Source of the DNA: Candidatus Rifleibacteriota bacterium | GTDB taxonomy: Bacteria > Muiribacteriota > Ozemobacteria > Ozemobacterales > Ozemobacteraceae | Assembly (NCBI GenBank): GCA_905236675.1 | Contig: CAJOND010000007.1 | Coordinates: forward strand, 1-57,037 | Reading direction: 5' to 3' | DNA length: 57,037 nt | Part shown: positions 1 to 7,789 of the stretch, piece by piece | Numbering within the stretch: position 1 is the first letter of the stretch | How the letters are laid out: every line of letters begins with the position of its first letter | Notes under the pieces: generated by a model | Database searches by the model: none | Seen by the model: the letters and a program-made list of their open reading frames with translations, nothing else | Told to the model about the DNA's origin: nothing | Program-made: the position numbers and the translations under genes

Positions 1-45
1 GTTGAATGTCTTGCCATATTTTCCTCTTTTTTATAGGGAGTATAT

Positions 46-123
46 ATGACTAAAACATATTTCTTAGAAAAGTACAAGATTTTTAATGCGTTTTCCCTGC
101 GAAAATTATTGTTTTCTTGTTAG
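46..123 (+). CDS. Possible 25-residue small protein or leader peptide
   Basis: An ATG at 46 follows a purine-rich AGGGAG at 35-40 with 5 bases between, and the frame stays open for 25 codons to a TAG at 121. The peptide is basic with a hydrophobic tail ending in Cys. It lies just upstream of the peptide-binding lipoprotein gene and could be a leader peptide or a chance frame. The ribosome site is the only real support. The remainder of positions 1-169 holds nothing else I recognise. Confidence 0.22.
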   Translation: MTKTYFLEKYKIFNAFSLRKLLFSC

Positions 124-175
124 ATTATGATAATCGTGTTAAAATATAGAATCTACCAAAAAATGAGGTTTGATT

Positions 176-1831
176 ATGTTTAAAAGGTATGTTTTTCTGT
201 TTATATTATTTATGACTTTTGGGCTTGTAGGTTGTGACGAAGAAAATCCTCCAAAAGTTCAAGAAAATATAATAAAACCTCAAATCGGTGGGATATATCG
301 TTCAACTTTTTCAGATAATTATATTATATTAGACCCAGGACGTGTTCGAGAAGCTAATTCCAACGAAATATGCCGACAGCTTTATGATGGTTTAGTTGAG
401 TTTAGTGCTTCAGATACAATAGACCCTTGTATTGCTGAAAGTTGGAAAATAAGCGATAATAAACTTGTATATACCTTTAAACTTAGAAAAGACGTTCGCT
501 TTCATGATACCGTAAATGGTATAAAGACAAAAAATGGCGGAAGGTTACTTAGTGCTGAAGATGTTCTTTTTACTTTTAAACGTCTTTTTACTCCTAACTC
601 AAATTTTGAAAACTCATTTTTCAAAATTATTAAAGGAACAAATGATTATTATGAAGGTAAAACAGATGAAATATCAGGCATTCGTGTTCTTGCAAGCGAT
701 ACTATAGAAATAGAACTTGAGCATCCCTTTTCTCCATTTATAGCAACTTTAGGTGTTAGTCAGGCTTTTATCGTTCCTCATGAAGATGCTGATGATCTGG
801 AAAATATTCCTGTTGGAACAGGAGCCTTCAAGTGGAAAGGGAAGAAAAATGACCGTTTTGTTTTAGAAGCTAATAGTAATTATTTTCGTGGCAGACCATG
901 GCTTGATGGAGTTGAATTTCTTGTAATAGATAAAGACGAAGATAGATTTAAAGAATTTGAAGCAGGAAGATTGCAGCATATAGAAGTTCCTGATTTTGTA
1001 TATCAGAAGGTTAAGCATGATCCCAAATATTCTAAATATATACAGGAATCAAATCTTTGGGGACTTAATTTTATCGGAATGAATGTTACTAAACCGCCTT
1101 TCGATAATAAACTAGTCAGACAGGCTTTAAACTTTGCTATCGATCGTGAATCTATTATTAAACTTGTTCTTAATGGTAGAGCACAGGCTGCAAACGGAGT
1201 TTTAACTCCAGGAATTCCTGGTCATGATCCGTTACTTTCTGGATATTTTTATGATTTACCAAAAGCAAAAAAACTGTTGAAAGATGCAGGGTATCCTGAC
1301 GGAAAAGACTTCCCTGTAATAACTCTTCAGGTTGATGGAACCCATCTATTACAGCAGAATAGAGTAGGGGATTTCATTGTAGCTAACTTAAAAGATCTGG
1401 GTATTGAATGTAGAATACAAACTGCAGATTTTGAAAAACATCTTGATGGAATAACAAAAGGCGATGTTCCATTTTTCCGCCTTGGCTGGACTATTGACTA
1501 CCCTGATCCTGATGGATTCCTTTTTACAATGTTTCATTCCTCTAATATTGGTGATGGATACAACTATTGTAGATACAGTAATGCTGAAGTAGATAAATTA
1601 CTAAGTGAAGCAAGAAATGAAACTGAATTGATGATCAGAGTTCCAATATATGAGAGAGCTGAAAAAATAATTGTTGATGATGCTCCAATGGTTTTTATGT
1701 ATTTTTATACTTTGAATATATTACGTCAGCCAAATGTTCACGGATTAAGAGTTGGTGCAATGGGTGAATGTGCTTTGCAATACAGACGAATTTGGCTTGA
1801 ACCAAAAAAAGATAGCAACGATAAAAAATAA
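176..1831 (+). CDS. ABC transporter substrate-binding lipoprotein, family 5 (oligopeptide/dipeptide type)
   Basis: This is the periplasmic or outer-leaflet binding component of a peptide, nickel or related ABC importer. The protein of about 551 residues has a short hydrophobic signal ending in a lipobox (LVGC), so it should be lipid-anchored at the Cys near residue 20. The mature part matches the DppA/OppA fold: an early segment placing the substrate-binding lobe (RQLYDGLVEF), a Lys-rich FKLRKDVRFHD stretch, and the family signature around VRQALNFAIDRESI. I chose the ATG at 176 over the TTG at 170 because GAGG at 165-168 is then 7 bases upstream. No permease or ATPase genes lie beside it, so it either serves a transporter encoded elsewhere or is an orphan. 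The substrate cannot be read from the sequence. Confidence 0.9.
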   Translation: MFKRYVFLFILFMTFGLVGCDEENPPKVQENIIKPQIGGIYRSTFSDNYIILDPGRVREANSNEICRQLYDGLVEFSASDTIDPCIAESWKISDNKLVYTFKLRKDVRFHDTVNGIKTKNGGRLLSAEDVLFTFKRLFTPNSNFENSFFKIIKGTNDYYEGKTDEISGIRVLASDTIEIELEHPFSPFIATLGVSQAFIVPHEDADDLENIPVGTGAFKWKGKKNDRFVLEANSNYFRGRPWLDGVEFLVIDKDEDRFKEFEAGRLQHIEVPDFVYQKVKHDPKYSKYIQESNLWGLNFIGMNVTKPPFDNKLVRQALNFAIDRESIIKLVLNGRAQAANGVLTPGIPGHDPLLSGYFYDLPKAKKLLKDAGYPDGKDFPVITLQVDGTHLLQQNRVGDFIVANLKDLGIECRIQTADFEKHLDGITKGDVPFFRLGWTIDYPDPDGFLFTMFHSSNIGDGYNYCRYSNAEVDKLLSEARNETELMIRVPIYERAEKIIVDDAPMVFMYFYTLNILRQPNVHGLRVGAMGECALQYRRIWLEPKKDSNDKK

Positions 1832-1841
1832 TAGCTAATTA

Positions 1842-2114
1842 TTAACCGTTTTCATAAGGATAACAAACAGTAATAACTTTTGGTATTTCTGTGTCTTTCA
1901 CTATTACTTTTATATCATCACCATTATATCTTTCGCCAACGATGGCAAGTTTTTCGCCACCATATTCTGACCATTTGTTTACAACTCTGCCGTTTATTAA
2001 AGCTTCTTCCACTTGTTTTATGAAAATATCTCTGGCAATCATTTGATCATAGGCGTGTTTCGTCATTTCATAATCGCCTGATGCTACTAGTTTGGCTATA
2101 CGTCTGCGTCCCAT
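1842..2114 (-). CDS. DUF4258 family small protein
   Basis: A protein of 90 residues with the DUF4258 pattern: a Y-x-M-T-K-H-A at the start, a D-Q-M-x-x-R helix, an EEALINGRVV segment, then beta strands ending in ITVCYPYENG. The family is structurally related to RelE-like folds and is often seen as an isolated small gene or toxin-like protein, but no antitoxin gene is next to it here. The ATG at 2114 is preferred over 2132 because AGAGG lies 6 bases upstream. It converges on the upstream lipoprotein gene with only 10 bases between stops. Its role is unknown. Confidence 0.75.
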   Translation of the reverse strand: MGRRRIAKLVASGDYEMTKHAYDQMIARDIFIKQVEEALINGRVVNKWSEYGGEKLAIVGERYNGDDIKVIVKDTEIPKVITVCYPYENG

Positions 2115-2206
2115 TTTTCCCTCTTTATACACTTATTAATAAATTCTAACTTTATTTTTTTTATAAGTAAAGAGGCTAGATTTAAAAAGTATATAATCTC
2201 TAGTTC

Positions 2207-2235
2207 TTGACACATTTTAAATGCTAATGTAAAAT
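2207..2235 (+). promoter_or_regulatory. Near-consensus sigma-70-type promoter for the 2263-5084 genes
   Basis: TTGACA at 2207-2212, a 17-base spacer and TAAAAT at 2230-2235. Transcription would begin near 2242, giving a leader of about 20 bases that carries AGGAG at 2252-2256, 6 bases before the ATG at 2263. Confidence 0.75.
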
Positions 2236-2262
2236 TTCTTTCAAATTATGTAGGAGTAATAT

Positions 2263-3153
2263 ATGGCTGACAAATTCTTTGAATCATTAGAATCTAAGCT
2301 GCCTAATAATAGTAATAACTCTGTCGTTGTTGTAATGGCAGAAAATGAAGCTGTAGCTTTCGCTGTAAAAGAAGCTTTGAATAAAGGATTTATAAAAAGA
2401 GCAACTCTTGTTGGAAATTCTGATGATATAAAAAAGATTTTTGGAACAATTACAGAAGAATCTTATATTTCTGTTATTAATGCAAAGTCAGAATGTGAAG
2501 CTTTAGACATATCTTTAAATGAAGTTAAAAATACTAATGCAAATATTCTTATGAAAGGCATGTGTCAATCAGCTTCTTTGATAAAGGCTGTATTAGATAA
2601 AAATAACGGTTTGGAACACGGCTTTATGTCGCATCTTACCTGTTTTCAACTTCCAGATAAAGATTACTTCTCTATTTTGACAGATCCTGCCGTGAATATT
2701 GCTCCTGATGCAGATACAATAGTTAAAGAAATTGATAATGCAAAACAGTTGTTTAAAAAACTAGATGATCATACTCCTATAGTTGCTTTGTTGGCGGCTA
2801 ATGAAAAAGTTACAGATAAAATGTTTTCTACTAAATTAGCTGAAGCAGTTACAAAGAATTATTCTGGAATAGAAGATATGATTGTTGAAGGTCCTGTGGC
2901 TTTTGATTTGGCAGTAAGTTCTAAGTCAGCTCAAATCAAAAAGTATAAAGGGAAACTGAATGGAGATGCTAATATTTTTGTTGCACCAAGAATAGAAACT
3001 GCGAATGCTTTATATAAATCTCTACAGCATTATATTAAGGCAGATATGGGTGGAATTTTATATGGAGCCAAATGTCCGATTGTCCATTCGTCTAGAGCGG
3101 ATAATGCTAAGGCCAAATACTATTCCTTACTTCTAGCCTTATCAACATTATAA
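2263..3153 (+). CDS. Phosphate acetyl/butyryltransferase family protein
   Basis: This protein of 296 residues belongs to the PTA/PTB family, which moves an acyl group between CoA and phosphate in fermentative acyl-phosphate metabolism. Visible family motifs are ILMKG near residue 95, SHLTCFQLP and ILTDPAVNIAPD in the middle, VEGPVAFDLAVS near 207, and the C-terminal APRIETANALYKSL and GAKCPIVHSSRAD. The length suits phosphate butyryltransferase (about 300) slightly better than single-domain Pta (about 330). No acetate or butyrate kinase gene is adjacent, so the acyl specificity is open. It is the first gene after a strong promoter, followed 33 bases later by a PocR-domain gene, and the start has a clear AGGAG site. 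Confidence 0.85.
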   Translation: MADKFFESLESKLPNNSNNSVVVVMAENEAVAFAVKEALNKGFIKRATLVGNSDDIKKIFGTITEESYISVINAKSECEALDISLNEVKNTNANILMKGMCQSASLIKAVLDKNNGLEHGFMSHLTCFQLPDKDYFSILTDPAVNIAPDADTIVKEIDNAKQLFKKLDDHTPIVALLAANEKVTDKMFSTKLAEAVTKNYSGIEDMIVEGPVAFDLAVSSKSAQIKKYKGKLNGDANIFVAPRIETANALYKSLQHYIKADMGGILYGAKCPIVHSSRADNAKAKYYSLLLALSTL

Positions 3154-3186
3154 TTGAACAGATTGAACCGGTAAAAGAGAATTTAA

Positions 3187-3834
3187 ATGATAGATAATAG
3201 GGAAACAAATCTTGATAACGAAGAGATAACCACTGATATTACTGTTAATTCTAAAGTAAAGTTTAATGCAGGCAAAGTAGCTGAACTTTTAAGAAAATTA
3301 GAAAAAATTTTGGGTGTTTCTCTTTCTATTCGTTCTACCACAGGCGAAGTCGTTTGCAAAACGGATTATTGTTACGGACCTTGCAGTTATATAAGAGGAA
3401 CTGATATAGGTTGTAAGAGATGTCGCAAAGTTTATTCAAATATCGGTAAAAAAATGTTAATGCGAAAAGTTCCTTATGCTTGTTTCTGCTATTGTGGCTT
3501 TTTAATATTTGCCGTTCCGTTGAATTTTAGAGGCGAAATGATAGGATTACTTGTTGGCTCTCAAATAATTCCTGTTTCTAGTGATTTCTCGGTTTCAGAT
3601 TTTTGTGACAAATATAAACGAGGTTTAAAAGCTCTTGGACTCAATAATAATAAAGATTTTTTAGAATCATTCAAAAAAGTAAAAACCTTAGACAACAATA
3701 AGCAGAGATTAAAATTTCTATATTATCTGGAAGAAGTAAGTAAGCATTTTGAAAGTATGGCTCTGGATGAAAAAACATGGAATGCTTTTTTAAGAGAAAT
3801 AAAAGCAAGTATTCCAGAATTTGGAAATTTTTGA
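3187..3834 (+). CDS. PocR-type sensory domain protein
   Basis: This is a stand-alone PocR ligand-binding domain of 215 residues. Such domains sense small molecules in regulators of propanediol and related pathways. The typical layout is present: a helix with LLRKLEKILGVSLSI, several Cys residues (CSYIR, CKRCRKVY), then CYCGFLIFAVPLNFRGEMIGLLVGSQ, which matches the family core. No DNA-binding, kinase or GGDEF domain follows, so the protein would have to act through a partner. It lies between a phosphate acyltransferase and an amidohydrolase gene with gaps of 33 and 11 bases, which suggests a shared transcript. The Cys-rich content could bind metal or iron, but that is inference. Confidence 0.8.
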   Translation: MIDNRETNLDNEEITTDITVNSKVKFNAGKVAELLRKLEKILGVSLSIRSTTGEVVCKTDYCYGPCSYIRGTDIGCKRCRKVYSNIGKKMLMRKVPYACFCYCGFLIFAVPLNFRGEMIGLLVGSQIIPVSSDFSVSDFCDKYKRGLKALGLNNNKDFLESFKKVKTLDNNKQRLKFLYYLEEVSKHFESMALDEKTWNAFLREIKASIPEFGNF

Positions 3835-3845
3835 GAGGATAAATA

Positions 3846-5084
3846 ATGTTTAAATTTCTGAAAAATGGGTTAGTTTTACAGACTGATTTTACTTTGAAAA
3901 AACAAAGCATTTTGATTCAGGATGACGTAATTTACGATATTCTTGAACCTGACCAGGTTCCTTTAAAACCAGTAGAAACAGAAATTGACTTAGATGGGCA
4001 GATTATTTTCCCTGGTCTGATAAATGGTCATGATCATCTTATAGATACTTCCTGGCATTCTTTAGGTAATATGCCTGTTCAAAACTGGTATGAATGGGAA
4101 AGCTCAATACATTCTGAACCTGATTATAAATTACAGCAGAAACTTTCTGCTTCTGATTTATATATCGTTGGAATGTATAAAAATATTATTTCTGGAGCTA
4201 CTACTATAGTAGATCATTATCCATCTGAAGTATCAGCAACTTTTACTAATCATGAATTAGCAACGATTCTTAAGTATTTCTATTTGGCACATTCTGCTTC
4301 TGAAAAAAGGCTGCATTGGTGTCATAATATAGCTGAACAATATAGACATACACAGGGAATTCTGCCATTTATAATTCATGCAGGCGAAGGAAATAGCAAA
4401 GAAATCAGTGAAGAAATAGATAGTTTAAATAAAATCGATGCATTATCAAAAAATACTGTTCTTGTTGATTGCTGTTTCCTAAGTGATTCTGACTTACAAT
4501 TAATTGCAAGCAAGGATGCTTCAATAGTTTGGATTCCAGAATCTTCAGAACGTATTTTTAACCGTCAGCCTGATTTGAAAAAGATAAGAGAGTTAGGTAT
4601 TAAAATTTGTATTGGAACAGACAGTTCAAATACTGGAACTTCAAATATGCACACAGCTTTTAAGGTAGCGAAAAATTATTCTGCAGATTTTCTGAATAAT
4701 AGTATTACTTCAAAAGATTTGGTTAAAATGGCTACTATAGATGCTGCAAAAATATTTGGTATAGAAAAAGAAGCTGGTTCTCTTGTTCCTGGTAAAAGAT
4801 CAGATTTTATTGTATTTGAAGATGACGGCTCTGATCCTTTTGATAATTTCATTAATCTTTTACCAGAAGAATACTCAATGGTTATTCATAAAGGGAATAT
4901 GATGGTTGGGAATGATGAATTCAGAAGAACTTCTGTCGATTTCAGCCGTTACTCTGAAGTAAAACTGAATGGATTCAGTAAACTTCTTTTTGGCCGACCA
5001 GTTCAACTAATAGAGCGAATAAGAAACAAACTTGGAAAAGAAATAACATTTCCTTTCTTTAATGTTTCATCTGATGACGAGTAA
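3846..5084 (+). CDS. Amidohydrolase-superfamily protein (chlorohydrolase/deaminase-like) with altered active site
   Basis: A cytosolic metal hydrolase of 412 residues in the AtzA/TrzA/SsnA branch of the amidohydrolases. A beta-sandwich start, the H-x-H metal pair (H62, H64 in NGHDH), a third ligand with catalytic Glu (H178-A-G-E181) and the metal Asp (D259 in IGTDSS) are all present. The C-terminal sandwich includes AAKIFGIEKEAGSLVPGKRSDFIVF. The position where relatives carry a catalytic His in an HC-V/H-L-S-D motif reads VDCCFLSDSD, so that His appears to be missing. The substrate is unknown, and deamination or hydrolysis of a nitrogen heterocycle would be usual for the branch. AGAGGA at 3834-3839 supports the ATG at 3846, and the gene sits 11 bases after the PocR gene. 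Confidence 0.82.
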   Translation: MFKFLKNGLVLQTDFTLKKQSILIQDDVIYDILEPDQVPLKPVETEIDLDGQIIFPGLINGHDHLIDTSWHSLGNMPVQNWYEWESSIHSEPDYKLQQKLSASDLYIVGMYKNIISGATTIVDHYPSEVSATFTNHELATILKYFYLAHSASEKRLHWCHNIAEQYRHTQGILPFIIHAGEGNSKEISEEIDSLNKIDALSKNTVLVDCCFLSDSDLQLIASKDASIVWIPESSERIFNRQPDLKKIRELGIKICIGTDSSNTGTSNMHTAFKVAKNYSADFLNNSITSKDLVKMATIDAAKIFGIEKEAGSLVPGKRSDFIVFEDDGSDPFDNFINLLPEEYSMVIHKGNMMVGNDEFRRTSVDFSRYSEVKLNGFSKLLFGRPVQLIERIRNKLGKEITFPFFNVSSDDE

Positions 5085-5260
5085 TTTGTATTTCTTCAAG
5101 AGGAACAATATCGGCTAAGTCATTTACCTCCCAATAATTATACTTTGAAAGGTTCTTTAATAGAGATTTCTTTCTCTTTTTTATAATTTTTGGAACTTTT
5201 ATTTTTTCTAACAGTCAAAATAATGAAAATAAGCAAAAAACCAAGGAGGTTTATGCAGAT

Positions 5261-6706
5261 ATGAAAAAAATATCATTAGGTATATTTGTATTAGCTCTAT
5301 CTATAATGACATTTACGACTCCAGTTTATGCTCTTGAAGATCAGGGCATGGCAGCTGCTATGTCAATGCAGAAAGCATTTATTAATGTCGCAAAGCAATT
5401 AAAACAAAGTGTTGTTAATATTAGTATTGAAAAAACAGCTAATAATAACACTTGGTTTGATTCTAACGGAGATGATGAAACAGAAGAGTTTTTGAAAAAA
5501 TTCTTTAGAATACCTAATAATGGCCGTGAGCAAAAAATAATGGGCGGTGGTTCAGGTATTATTTTCAAGGAAGATGGTACTATTATTACAAACAATCATG
5601 TAGTTAAAGGAGCTACCAAAATAGTTGTTAAATTGCATAATGGGAAAGAATATCCTGCTGAAGTATTAGGACAAGACCCACAAACTGATGTTGCTGTTAT
5701 TAAAATTAAACCTAATGAAAAACTTACAGTAGCTAAGTTTGCCAATTCTGATGAAGTTGAATCTGGACAATGGTGTATTGCTGTAGGAAGTCCTTTGGGA
5801 TTAGAACAAACTGTAACAGTGGGAGTTGTTAGTGCTGTTGGACGCTCTGGTTTAGGAGCTGCAGCAATTGAAGATTTCATTCAGACAGATGCAAGCATTA
5901 ATCCAGGTAATTCTGGTGGACCGCTTGTAGACATCACAGGAAAAGTAATTGGTATAAACACTTTGATATTTACCGCTCCTGGTTCTGGTATTAGTTTCGC
6001 GATACCTTCTAACCTTGCTGTTAAAGTTGCCAATCAGATAGCTAATGGAGGAAGTGTTTCCAGACCATATCTTGGTATTTCAATGACACCAGTAACTGAA
6101 GAATTAAGCGAACATTATGAACTTAAAGACAAACATGGTGCCGTTGTTATGGATGTTTCTGAAAAATCACCTGCTGAAAAAGCGGGATTCCGAAAAATGG
6201 ATATAATTCGTGGGTTTAACGGTAAAGAAATGAAGTCTTCAGAAGACATTCAAAAGTATATTTTCTCAAAAAAAGTCGGGGATGAAGTCAAGGCTCAAAT
6301 TGTTAGAAATGGCAAGCCTATGGAATTAAAGATAAAATTAGAACAAATGCCTGAAACTTTTGGACTTGCTGCATCTGATATTAGAGAAAACAATATAAAA
6401 CCAAGTAAATCTTTAGCTATTACAGATAAATTGGGTTTAAAGGTTCAAAAACTCAATTCAGAACTGGCAAAAAGCTTGGGAGTTAAATTGTCAGATGGTT
6501 TGGTGATTTCTAATGTAAAAGAAGACTCTCCCTCTGATAAAGCTGGATTGAAAAAGGGTGATATAATTACTCAAGTTAATGGCAACGATATTGCTAATGA
6601 AGCTGATCTAGAAAAAGCTTTAAGAGAAGGAGAAAAGAAAAAAAGCTCCGTCTTTTTAATTGAACGTGCTACAGTTCCGATGTTCCTGGTTGTTTCACAT
6701 AAATAA
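5261..6706 (+). CDS. htrA: HtrA/DegP-type periplasmic serine protease with two PDZ domains
   Basis: A periplasmic quality-control protease of 481 residues. A signal peptide (residues 1-24, ending PVYA-LED) is followed by a trypsin-like domain whose catalytic triad is visible: H113 in TNNHVV, D143 in QTDVAVI and S218 in NPGNSGGP. Two PDZ domains follow, roughly residues 265-355 (YLGISMTP start) and 385-470. The length matches DegP/DegQ. AAGGAGG at 5243-5249 precedes the ATG by 11 bases, a slightly long spacing. A two-codon frame (ATG CAG ATA TGA) at 5253 sits between them at a spacing of only 3, so the downstream ATG is still the sensible start. A strong terminator follows directly. Confidence 0.93.
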   Translation: MKKISLGIFVLALSIMTFTTPVYALEDQGMAAAMSMQKAFINVAKQLKQSVVNISIEKTANNNTWFDSNGDDETEEFLKKFFRIPNNGREQKIMGGGSGIIFKEDGTIITNNHVVKGATKIVVKLHNGKEYPAEVLGQDPQTDVAVIKIKPNEKLTVAKFANSDEVESGQWCIAVGSPLGLEQTVTVGVVSAVGRSGLGAAAIEDFIQTDASINPGNSGGPLVDITGKVIGINTLIFTAPGSGISFAIPSNLAVKVANQIANGGSVSRPYLGISMTPVTEELSEHYELKDKHGAVVMDVSEKSPAEKAGFRKMDIIRGFNGKEMKSSEDIQKYIFSKKVGDEVKAQIVRNGKPMELKIKLEQMPETFGLAASDIRENNIKPSKSLAITDKLGLKVQKLNSELAKSLGVKLSDGLVISNVKEDSPSDKAGLKKGDIITQVNGNDIANEADLEKALREGEKKKSSVFLIERATVPMFLVVSHK

Positions 6707-6717
6707 CAGGAAAAAAG

Positions 6718-6766
6718 ACAGGTTTTCATTGATATTCTTTATATTTAATGAAAATCTGTTTTTTTA
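6718..6766 (+). terminator. Intrinsic terminator after the HtrA gene
   Basis: A stem of 13 pairs (6718-6730 with 6747-6759, one G-U pair) and a loop of 16 bases, followed by seven T residues from 6759. Confidence 0.9.
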
Positions 6767-6794
6767 TGTTTATTTTTTTCATTGATTCAAAAAT

Positions 6795-6823
6795 TTGACA
6801 CTAGATTGTAAAGAGTTTATCAT
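6795..6823 (+). promoter_or_regulatory. Strong sigma-70-type promoter very close to a start codon
   Basis: TTGACA at 6795-6800, a 17-base spacer and TATCAT at 6818-6823. A start site near 6830 would leave a leader of about 9 bases before the ATG at 6839. Confidence 0.7.
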
Positions 6824-6838
6824 GTTAGATTGGTAATA

Positions 6839-7477
6839 ATGAAATCTGAAACTCTTTTTTCTAAGCAAAATATTAAATGGCTAGGAGTCTTTTTGTTACT
6901 TCTGGCTATTCTGTCTTTGATTTTTATTATTATGTTTACAAGAAGAGCTCGCAGTATTCCTGTTTATAATAAACCTTTAATTGTTGATGACATAGATGTA
7001 GATGATGTTGATGATAAAGAAGAAAATCTATTTCAGTCTCTTGATTTTCAGAATGTTCACAATACTTTTCAAAAGTCTTATCTCGAATTAATTAAGGCTA
7101 TAGATTCAAAAGAATCTCGAAAAGATGCAGCTGACGGAACCATTAGAATAGATATTAAAAAAGATAAGTTATTGTTTGAAACCTATAAAAAAGCTCAAAG
7201 TAATTACAATAAAGTACTGAAAAAAATAGAGGATCATGAAAGAGATTACAAATTAAAGTGTTTTGCTAGAATGAGAAAACTTATTCTAGCTGTTCTTTAT
7301 GCAGATAAAAAAATGAAAAAAAGAGTTACGAAATTCGATGTGGAAAAACTTACTGAAATTGGTGCATTAACTCCTGAAGATATTCCAACTTGTCCACGCG
7401 GAGGCGAATATTCTATTATTTATAAAAATGAACGCCGTCTGTTCAATTGCTCAATCCATGGAGTATTAAAGAATTAG
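6839..7477 (+). CDS. Single-pass membrane protein with pseudopilin-like C-terminal Cys/His motif
   Basis: The protein has 212 residues. One membrane helix spans about residues 14-34, followed by an Arg-rich stop-transfer, an acidic stretch (DDIDVDDVDDKEEN), a Lys-rich helical region (about 60-160) and a C-terminal segment reading CPRGGEYSIIY, then a closing CSIHG. The C-P-x-G-G-x-Y ... C-x-x-H-G pattern is common at the C-terminus of type II pseudopilin-like proteins in some deep-branching phyla. There is no FTLIE-type pilin N-terminus here. The ATG at 6839 has no Shine-Dalgarno site, and the promoter lies so close that translation may be nearly leaderless. A TTG at 6830 is the alternative start. 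The function is unknown. Confidence 0.7.
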   Translation: MKSETLFSKQNIKWLGVFLLLLAILSLIFIIMFTRRARSIPVYNKPLIVDDIDVDDVDDKEENLFQSLDFQNVHNTFQKSYLELIKAIDSKESRKDAADGTIRIDIKKDKLLFETYKKAQSNYNKVLKKIEDHERDYKLKCFARMRKLILAVLYADKKMKKRVTKFDVEKLTEIGALTPEDIPTCPRGGEYSIIYKNERRLFNCSIHGVLKN

Positions 7478-7639
7478 TTAGACTCTGACACCTTCTTGAC
7501 TTTTTTCATCTTCTTTTGTTGTAACTTCTTTATTGAATAATAATTCTACCATTTCAATAATAGTTCTTACAAATAATACTCCAACTCCTATAGAAAATAT
7601 AAGAGTTAATACAATAGCCATTGATAATTCTTTCAGCAT
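7478..7639 (-). CDS. Small single-pass membrane protein (53 residues)
   Basis: A short gene reading ATG at 7639 to TAA at 7478. AGGAG lies 8 bases upstream of the ATG. Residues about 6-32 form one hydrophobic helix (IVLTLIFSIGVGVLFV and on), followed by a charged Lys/Glu-rich tail ending in GVRV. It fills the gap convergent with the preceding gene, its stop directly abutting that gene's stop. The layout recalls small accessory membrane subunits, but no family is recognised. Confidence 0.7.
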   Translation of the reverse strand: MLKELSMAIVLTLIFSIGVGVLFVRTIIEMVELLFNKEVTTKEDEKSQEGVRV

Positions 7640-7720
7640 TTTTTTACTCCTGCTGTTCTATTAGTAACTTTAGGAGTATCGGCATTTATCTTATATAAGT
7701 TAATCATTCTTTTTTATGAT

Positions 7721-7757
7721 AAATAAAAAATCCCCAAATCAATTTGATTTGGGGATT
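7721..7757 (-). terminator. Intrinsic terminator after the metalloprotease gene
   Basis: A perfect stem of at least 12 pairs at 7729-7757 (AATCCCCAAATC with its complement). On the minus strand it is followed by a T-rich run at 7730-7721. It lies 33 bases past the stop codon at 7790. Confidence 0.9.
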
Positions 7758-7789
7758 GTCTAACGAGGTTTATTTTGAATTAATTATAA

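Noticed and set aside
1842..2114. DUF4258 gene as half of a toxin-antitoxin pair
   Set aside because: No small partner gene lies within 150 bases on either side on the same strand.
5059..5200. A minus-strand open frame ending in a protein-like sequence (for example YWEVNDLADIVPLEE)
   Set aside because: No start codon or ribosome site is found, the end overlaps the amidohydrolase gene, and only about 45 codons are open. It may be a gene relic, but I cannot support it.
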